Shown piece by piece: positions 32,322 through 37,553 of a DNA stretch of 37,553 nucleotides. The stretch spans positions 1-37,553 of the forward strand of contig JALOLT010000013.1 of the NCBI GenBank assembly GCA_025455775.1, written 5' to 3'. A program made the position numbers and the translations under genes. Under the pieces are notes generated by a model. It was not told the origin of the DNA. It searched no databases and saw nothing but the letters and a program-made list of their open reading frames with translations. Source of the stretch: Fimbriimonadaceae bacterium (GTDB lineage Bacteria; Armatimonadota; Fimbriimonadia; Fimbriimonadales; Fimbriimonadaceae). Numbering within the stretch: the first letter of the stretch is position 1; the number at the start of each line of letters is the position of its first letter.

Positions 32322-32927
32322 ATGGAAGTTAAACTCGTTTCCGTCCCAGAAGCCATCCCTGCCAAGGCCTACACAACCGAAAGAGTCGGCATCAGTAAAG
32401 CCACCCACGACAATCACCTCACCCTCTGGAAGGGCTACGCGAACAAAACAAACGAAATTCGCAAGGCTCTGGCTGAAATGACGATCGACCCTGCAGCTGC
32501 TAACCAAATCTACAGTCAAATTCGAGCTCTGAAGGTGAACTACGCTTTTGCCTACGGCGGACTCATTAATCACAATGTCTATTTCGAGACGATTGGGGGC
32601 GAAGGCGGAGCAGCGACAGGCAACGTCGCGACGCTCATCGACGAAGCCTACGGCAACTTTGACCGATTCGCCACCGAGTGGAAGGCGACCGGAATGGGTT
32701 CAAGAGGATGGGTCTTCTTGGGCTATGACCACGACGAGCAAAGAGTCGGTATCTATGCAGGCGACAGCCAAGACACTTTCCCAACTTGGAACCACACCCT
32801 GCTCTTGGCGATGGACGTTTATGAGCATGCCTACTACCTCGATTTCCAAACGGCACGCATGAAGTACATCGAAGCCTACATGCAGGTTATCGACTGGAAT
32901 AGTGTCAACGGCCTGCTTAAAAAGTGA
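32322..32927 (+). CDS. Fe/Mn-type superoxide dismutase, atypical subfamily
   Basis: This 201-aa protein belongs to the iron/manganese SOD family: GGLINHNVYF, GSRGWVFLGYD, SQDTFP and MDVYEHAYYLDF. Metal ligands are His84, Asp165, His169 and, by alignment of ISKATHDNH with ISKETLEFH, His32. After His32 the usual HxxxHHxxY helix is rewritten as HLTLWKGY, one residue shorter, so the second-sphere His pair is missing while Tyr39 remains. Gly80 and Gln150 match the manganese-type second sphere. It should convert superoxide to peroxide and oxygen, though this variant's activity is not certain. An upstream in-frame extension of 31 codons is rejected because the protein then has no homologous N terminus. 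Confidence 0.85.
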   Translation: MEVKLVSVPEAIPAKAYTTERVGISKATHDNHLTLWKGYANKTNEIRKALAEMTIDPAAANQIYSQIRALKVNYAFAYGGLINHNVYFETIGGEGGAATGNVATLIDEAYGNFDRFATEWKATGMGSRGWVFLGYDHDEQRVGIYAGDSQDTFPTWNHTLLLAMDVYEHAYYLDFQTARMKYIEAYMQVIDWNSVNGLLKK

Positions 32928-32947
32928 GCTTCCAAGGCTCTCTCTTT

Positions 32948-32980
32948 CTGTAATAGTCTCCAACCAAGAGGCTATTACAG
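32948..32980 (+). terminator. 13-bp hairpin after the SOD gene, probable terminator
   Basis: CTGTAATAG (32948-32956) pairs exactly with CTATTACAG (32972-32980). A T-G wobble and CTC/GAG extend the stem inward to 13 bp around a 7-nt loop. It starts 20 nt after the SOD stop. The following sequence ATCTATCTCATGTTTT is only modestly T-rich, so termination may be weak. Confidence 0.65.
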
Positions 32981-33051
32981 ATCTATCTCATGTTTTCCGA
33001 AGTCGTGGCGTCCACTCAAGAGTCGGTCGAATCACAGCATAATAGAGGCCC

Positions 33052-35013
33052 ATGCTCGGCTTGATCGTGACCCTCCTTTTTACGACCCTGGTGACCGTCG
33101 CGGTTTGGCCGTGGCTGAAGACCTTCAAGAGCGATTGGGACCCTGCTGAGCAAGTCGGAATTGCCGGGCTTCTCGGGCTCTGCCTCGCAGGGCTCCTAAC
33201 CCTCTTCGTGGGGCTCCTCCCCGCCGGCCTGACCTGGGGACTCGCCGTCGTCATCCTCGTCCCGGCCCTGTCCGTCGCGTGGCATCTTGCTCGAAAACTT
33301 GAGACCTTCCCGAAGCTCTCTGTCACTCCACCCCAGGGCCTAGCGACCCTTTTCCCTCTCGTCATCGTCCTCTTTTCCTTTCTCCCCCTTGTTTCGGTCC
33401 TCGCGCCCAGCGACTCCACCGACTGGGACAGCCTTGCCTACCACTTAGCTGTGCCGAAACTCTGGTTACAAGCTGGCCAGATTGAATATATACAGGGCAT
33501 TCACCATTCTAACTTCCCCTTTACTATCGACAATCTCTTCATTTGGGGCCAATTGTGGGGGGGACAGGCAGGAGCCAAAAGTTTCTCGCTCGCCTTCCTG
33601 ATCCTCGGGTGTCTGGCAGTCTTTGGCTTTGTCAGGCGGCACTCGAGCGACATCCCTGCCTGGTGGGCTACCTTGAGCTTTGTCTCGATTCCGGTCGTTT
33701 TGTGGGAATCTGGAACTGCCTACATCGACGTCGGCCACGGACTCACGACGGCTTTTGCCTTTGCCTATGGCGCAGAGGCGGCAGCCAAAATCTTGCGCAA
33801 AGAATCTCCCGAGAAGCTCGCGTGGCTAGCGGGACTTCTGATTGGCTGCGCTCTCGGGAGCAAGTTCACGGGACTTCAAAGTTTGCTTGCCTTCTCTGTC
33901 ACAGCAACCATCGCCCTCATCTGGGGGAAGCAACCAGCCCAAGGGGCGAAGGCAGTCGCAACCATCGTCGCAATAGGACTTCTCGTATCGGCCCCCTGGT
34001 TTATCCGCACTACGATTAATACAGAAAATCCCGTTTATCCTTTCTTTTACACCATTCTGGGCGGGAAGGACTGGGATGAATGGAGAGCTGAACTCTATCG
34101 CGACGAGCAGCAATCATTTGGTGTCGGAAGGACAGAATCAGGACGCGACCCCACCCAGATTGGACATGCAGTCCTCGGGCTGGCCTACCAACCAGGTCGC
34201 TACGTTAACCCAGGTCAGACCCAGGGGATGGGGTTCCCCACGGGGGCTATTGGCTTCGCCTCGGTCCTCACTCTCTTTTTAGTCGCCCTGTATGGCAATC
34301 GCCGAGCAGAAGAAACGATCCTCCTGACCAGCGTAGGGATACTCCTCCTTCTGTGGTTTTTCCTGAGTCAACAAAGTCGATACCTGACAATCGTCGCAAT
34401 TCCTTCCTGCCTTTTGCTCGGGCTCACTTTTGCCAGAATCCCATGGGCCAAGCTCCTGGCTGGCGCGGTCAGTCTCCAGGCAACCTATACTGGGTGGCTC
34501 CTGGTGAATACAGAAACGATCGAAAAACTTCCTGTCGTCCTCGGCCAAGTCTCCCCAGAGGATTTCCAAAAGAGGCGCATTTCATTTTTTGAACCAGCCA
34601 CTGCGATTAATCAAGATCAGACAGTGAAAAAGGTTGCCCTTTATGATGAGGTGTTTGGCTACCTGCTGGACAAACCTTACTTCTGGGCCAACCCTGGTCA
34701 CAGCAAGAAAATTCCCTACGAAACGTTGGAAGAGGGGAGTGCCTACGCCGAAAGCATGTCCAACCTCGGCTTCAGCCACATTTACCTCAACCTCCAGTTC
34801 ATGCCCAGCGAGGCGCGCGAAAGGTGGCTCCAGGCCGCCGGGCTCACTCCCGGTGAACCCTATTCCGAAGCAGAGAGAAGAGAAATGATGAAGGACTTGA
34901 ACCTGAGGTGGCGCCTTCTATTGGCAGAGGCAAACCGCCAGGGCCACTTCTCGCTTCACCAGCAGTTCCAGCGCAGTCTCCTCTTTAGAATCAGCGTGAC
35001 TCGTCCGGAGTGA
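33052..35013 (+). CDS. Polytopic GT-C-like glycosyltransferase
   Basis: This 653-aa membrane protein has about 11-13 hydrophobic helices. The first extracytoplasmic loop carries STDWDSLAYHLAVPKLWLQAG, whose acidic residues and YHL...PK arrangement resemble lipid-linked-sugar-dependent GT-C enzymes (ArnT/PMT-like). The C-terminal 150 residues are soluble. Such enzymes move a sugar from a polyprenyl phosphate carrier to lipid, protein or glycan on the outer face of the inner membrane. The donor and acceptor are unknown, and some relatives carry only DUF names. It lies 71 bp downstream of the SOD hairpin and overlaps the convergent PAS gene by 23 bp. Confidence 0.75.
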   Translation: MLGLIVTLLFTTLVTVAVWPWLKTFKSDWDPAEQVGIAGLLGLCLAGLLTLFVGLLPAGLTWGLAVVILVPALSVAWHLARKLETFPKLSVTPPQGLATLFPLVIVLFSFLPLVSVLAPSDSTDWDSLAYHLAVPKLWLQAGQIEYIQGIHHSNFPFTIDNLFIWGQLWGGQAGAKSFSLAFLILGCLAVFGFVRRHSSDIPAWWATLSFVSIPVVLWESGTAYIDVGHGLTTAFAFAYGAEAAAKILRKESPEKLAWLAGLLIGCALGSKFTGLQSLLAFSVTATIALIWGKQPAQGAKAVATIVAIGLLVSAPWFIRTTINTENPVYPFFYTILGGKDWDEWRAELYRDEQQSFGVGRTESGRDPTQIGHAVLGLAYQPGRYVNPGQTQGMGFPTGAIGFASVLTLFLVALYGNRRAEETILLTSVGILLLLWFFLSQQSRYLTIVAIPSCLLLGLTFARIPWAKLLAGAVSLQATYTGWLLVNTETIEKLPVVLGQVSPEDFQKRRISFFEPATAINQDQTVKKVALYDEVFGYLLDKPYFWANPGHSKKIPYETLEEGSAYAESMSNLGFSHIYLNLQFMPSEARERWLQAAGLTPGEPYSEAERREMMKDLNLRWRLLLAEANRQGHFSLHQQFQRSLLFRISVTRPE

Positions 35014-35845
35014 AGACACCCTTTGGCAAATGTCCAGCCACTGTGCTTGCGAACAGAACGATTTCATCGCACATCTCGTGGCTTTCGATGCCGACGACAA
35101 GCTGAATAGTACCGTCACGCACCCATCCACACACAGTCACCTTCCCCATCAGAAACGGAAGGTTTTGCCGAGGCGAGAGTTCAATCGGAATGCCGATCAT
35201 CAGGCGATCAAAACTGGTTGACTGAAAAAATGGCTTAACCAGCGGTGATGCGTCGGTGGGCCATTGACTCAGAACTCGATAACCTGCTAAGTGTCGCACT
35301 ACTATAAATCCCCTTGCTCCCTGAAAGAGCTCGGAGCCGAGATCGTCGAGCACAGAACCGGCATCAAAGGGCGTCTGGCAGAGCGAGAGCTCGCGCGCCA
35401 GGGCCATAAGAGAGGAAAGAAAGGCTTCCGGTACCTTCACCTGAGTCTCTTGTTCCCGATTTCGCCCTAGATTCCTTGTTACTCCTGCCTGATGTTCGGA
35501 AGCTCTTTCCGAGCCAGAGACAACGAGCCCAGCCGCTTCAGGTTCTATCTCCACAAAGCCGACGACCTGGTAATTTTCCAAAAGGGCGACAACCAGCTCT
35601 TTCATTCCGAACTTGGTGTCGACGAGAGAGCCCTCGCGGATGGGAACCCCAAGGACTCGGTCAGCAGTCTGACCCAAGACCTGATCGGCCTCTAATCCAA
35701 AAAGATTGAGAGCCTCCTCTGTACACGCCATGATGAATCCAGCATCGTTCATCACGATCCAAGCATTCACCAGCCCCCCGTGCTTCTCCTCTAACGCACG
35801 TTTGGCTTGGTTTCGTACGGCCAAATCGAATGGCTTTGCCTCCAT
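34991..35845 (-). CDS. PAS-domain protein without output domain
   Basis: This 284-aa protein has an N-terminal PAS domain at about 25-120 (AWIVMNDAGFIMACTEEALNLFG, then VLGQTADRVLGVP). A middle linker at about 120-150 is charged. The C-terminal 130 residues (FDAGSVLDDLGSELFQGARGFIVV...) look GAF-like. There is no histidine kinase, GGDEF, EAL or DNA-binding domain, so it would signal by protein contact. The ATG at 35843-35845 is chosen because the earlier ATG adds a Cys-rich leader unlike PAS proteins. Ligand and partner are unknown. It is convergent with the GT-C gene and follows lnt on the same strand, 118 bp downstream of the lnt stop. Confidence 0.7.
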   Translation of the reverse strand: MEAKPFDLAVRNQAKRALEEKHGGLVNAWIVMNDAGFIMACTEEALNLFGLEADQVLGQTADRVLGVPIREGSLVDTKFGMKELVVALLENYQVVGFVEIEPEAAGLVVSGSERASEHQAGVTRNLGRNREQETQVKVPEAFLSSLMALARELSLCQTPFDAGSVLDDLGSELFQGARGFIVVRHLAGYRVLSQWPTDASPLVKPFFQSTSFDRLMIGIPIELSPRQNLPFLMGKVTVCGWVRDGTIQLVVGIESHEMCDEIVLFASTVAGHLPKGVFTPDESR

Positions 35846-35963
35846 GTTGCCCGCCGGAGACTCCCTATAACAGAATCTCCACACGGACTTTCCCTCCAAA
35901 CAACAATCCAATGCTACAGTTTAGCTGTAATCCCAGTACTTCGCGACGGTAAAACAGGCTTCT

Positions 35964-37487
35964 TTACTGTGACAAATCTGATGTCTCTGAGTCACTTAGC
36001 TTATTTCTTCTTTGCCCTTTGGTGCGAATCGAAAGACCAATTACGCCAAAACAAGCCAGCCAGCACAGAATGACAAAGCCGATTCGGAAGGGGAATGAAT
36101 CCGAACCCTTGTTCGGAACCTCAACCTCCACTCTCGTGGGAGCTTCGCCTTGTGTGCGGACGAAGTTTGTCACCCTTCCTCTGCTATCGGTCGTCAGGCT
36201 CTGGCCCTTTGATCCGACTCGAACCATCGGGAGCCCACTCTCAATAGATCGCCACACACTACTCTGCCATAATTGCTCATAGGCTTGAGTATTTCGATAC
36301 CAGTCATCGATCGACATTTGCACCAAAACTTGTGCCCCTTGGTTTGCATGCTGCTGAGAAAGTTCCATAAAAACACCTTCAAAGCAGATAAGGGCTCCCA
36401 CCTTCATGCCATTTACCGTCATCGTTTTGAGCTCTTTTCCCGGAGTCAGGTCGCCACTGGGAAGATTAAAGGCCTGGAGGAAAGGTAACTGGTCGCGGAG
36501 TGGCACATATTCGCCAAAGATAACCAAGCGAGTTTTATCGGCGAGCTGCCACTTTCCATCCCATGCGTAGGCGCTCTGGAAAGCGGCTTCACCTTCCTCC
36601 CGAATCGCACCAAAGATCACAGGAACTGGAGGCTTTTCCCCCAGGACTGTCAAGGGTGGTAATGATCGGAAAGGGCCAGCAAATCCTTCTGGTAATACCA
36701 GTAGGTCAGCGTCGACATTCTCTGCGACTTCCAAAGCACTAAGGCCAGCGTTAGCGACTTTTTCCGGACGAGTTTCTTGATCACTAAACGCCATGTCCAC
36801 GCCGGTTTGGCCCAATACAAAGACTCTCTTCGTCGTCTCTGGAGGAAAGGCATTTCGCGCCAGACCCAAAACCATAAGAACCAAAAAGATGACAATGGTC
36901 CTTAGAACAATTCTGCCGCGGCCAGGTTGATCCATCGACTCTCCTTCTCTTGGAAAGGCCAGAAAAATAAAGATCATGTTTCCCAGCACGACCCACGCCG
37001 AGACCATGAAAATCCCCCCGAAGGAAGCCATTTGAACCAGGCCTGGGGCAACCCAAAGGGGGTGACCCACGAAGCCCCAAGGAAAAGCGAGGACAGGAAT
37101 AAAAGCTCGGAAACCCTCGATGCCTGCCCAAACCAAGGGAACTGACCACCACAGATTTATGGCAAAAGCTCGCGCCATCAGCCATGCCGCCAATCCACTA
37201 AACTGGGCCATCGCTAAGACCGAAAGAACCCAAGGTAAAGTCGCCATGACTGGGTTTCCAACCCACCGATTGACAAAAGTGAATAGCCAGAACATCTGGG
37301 CCCCGAAAAAGATCAATCCAAAGATTACACCAAGCCAGTACGGGCGGATAGACTTCTTATCGCGTAAGGCAATCAGCAAAGGCACAAGTGCCACAAAAAC
37401 AAGGAAAGTTAAGTTGGCTGGAGGGAAGGCCAAGGCGAGCAATATTCCACTCAGGACAGCTGGCCCATAATCATACAGGTGTTTCAT
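35964..37487 (-). CDS. lnt: Apolipoprotein N-acyltransferase
   Basis: This 507-aa protein has about six to eight N-terminal helices and a nitrilase-type periplasmic domain. The catalytic triad is complete: Glu267 (LLVLPEGF), Lys318 (ADKTRLVIFGEYVP) and Cys368 (ALICFEGVF). Lnt adds the third acyl chain to the N-terminal cysteine of lipoproteins, which in diderms permits their export to the outer membrane. A final hydrophobic helix at about 466-487 and a charged tail close the protein. The ATG at 37485-37487 gives the family's usual start; the ribosome site is weak. At least two lipoproteins encoded in this window (875-1057, 27322-27693) would be substrates. Confidence 0.95.
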   Translation of the reverse strand: MKHLYDYGPAVLSGILLALAFPPANLTFLVFVALVPLLIALRDKKSIRPYWLGVIFGLIFFGAQMFWLFTFVNRWVGNPVMATLPWVLSVLAMAQFSGLAAWLMARAFAINLWWSVPLVWAGIEGFRAFIPVLAFPWGFVGHPLWVAPGLVQMASFGGIFMVSAWVVLGNMIFIFLAFPREGESMDQPGRGRIVLRTIVIFLVLMVLGLARNAFPPETTKRVFVLGQTGVDMAFSDQETRPEKVANAGLSALEVAENVDADLLVLPEGFAGPFRSLPPLTVLGEKPPVPVIFGAIREEGEAAFQSAYAWDGKWQLADKTRLVIFGEYVPLRDQLPFLQAFNLPSGDLTPGKELKTMTVNGMKVGALICFEGVFMELSQQHANQGAQVLVQMSIDDWYRNTQAYEQLWQSSVWRSIESGLPMVRVGSKGQSLTTDSRGRVTNFVRTQGEAPTRVEVEVPNKGSDSFPFRIGFVILCWLACFGVIGLSIRTKGQRRNKLSDSETSDLSQ

Positions 37488-37553
37488 CGTCTATGGCGGC
37501 TAAGTGGTTATGATCGTTGTAGCGGAGTAATTGCCAAAAACCGTCGGGACGTC

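Noticed and set aside
1-37553. CRISPR arrays, insertion sequences, integrases, toxin-antitoxin or phage genes
   Set aside because: No regularly spaced repeats, transposase or integrase motifs, or terminal inverted repeats flanking genes were seen on either strand.

Overview
The window is a contiguous piece of bacterial chromosome with moderately high GC. It is densely packed, with many 4-nt start/stop overlaps (ATGA or GTGA) and several GTG or TTG starts. The gene set points to a diderm, LPS-making, chemotactic bacterium: an LptD-like outer-membrane assembly protein, an LptF/LptG-type permease, apolipoprotein N-acyltransferase, several lipoproteins, polysaccharide genes and two chemoreceptors. 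Overall gene style suggests a non-proteobacterial lineage such as Armatimonadota (Fimbriimonadia-like). That placement is inference only; there is no rRNA or other marker to settle it. I see no tRNA, rRNA, CRISPR array, transposase, integrase or prophage gene.

Layout. (1) 1-2.7 kb: the 5' part of a NERD-domain gene leaving the left edge, a 467-bp unexplained gap with a perfect 13-bp hairpin, a small lipoprotein coupled to an exported metallophosphoesterase, and a convergent alpha/beta hydrolase. (2) 2.8-7.4 kb: two tandem paralogous methyl-accepting chemotaxis proteins, with a good promoter, palindromes and flanking intrinsic terminators. (3) 7.4-16.3 kb: a minus-strand block whose upstream part is the known ligase-associated DNA repair cluster (MBL-fold exonuclease, ATP-dependent DNA ligase, Lhr-type helicase, PdeM-like phosphoesterase). 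A secreted esterase and a sugar-phosphate isomerase-like gene follow at its tail. (4) 16.4-19.2 kb: a divergent pair, a polytopic polysaccharide polymerase-like protein and a CgeB-like glycosyltransferase. (5) 19.2-27.3 kb: a tightly overlapping minus-strand operon nth-glnE-plsY-(zinc-ribbon membrane protein)-lptF/G-lptD. (6) 27.3-31.4 kb: a lipoprotein and mannose-1-phosphate guanylyltransferase on plus, facing a GmhB-like phosphatase and a Wzz/BY-kinase-type protein on minus. (7) 31.6-37.5 kb: DinB-family protein, an atypical Fe/Mn superoxide dismutase, a GT-C-like membrane glycosyltransferase, a PAS protein and Lnt.

Themes. Envelope biogenesis dominates: phospholipid (PlsY), LPS export (LptF/G, LptD), lipoprotein acylation (Lnt), sugar-nucleotide and heptose metabolism, polymer length control and polymerisation. 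I found no clearly new multi-gene system. The best leads are single-protein oddities. The Wzz/BY-kinase fusion has lost the Walker A lysine and one A' aspartate. The GmhB-like phosphatase lacks the fourth zinc cysteine. A zinc-ribbon/TPR-like membrane protein is translationally locked between PlsY and the Lpt permease. The SOD has a rearranged first-ligand helix. The 408-874 gap is unexplained.
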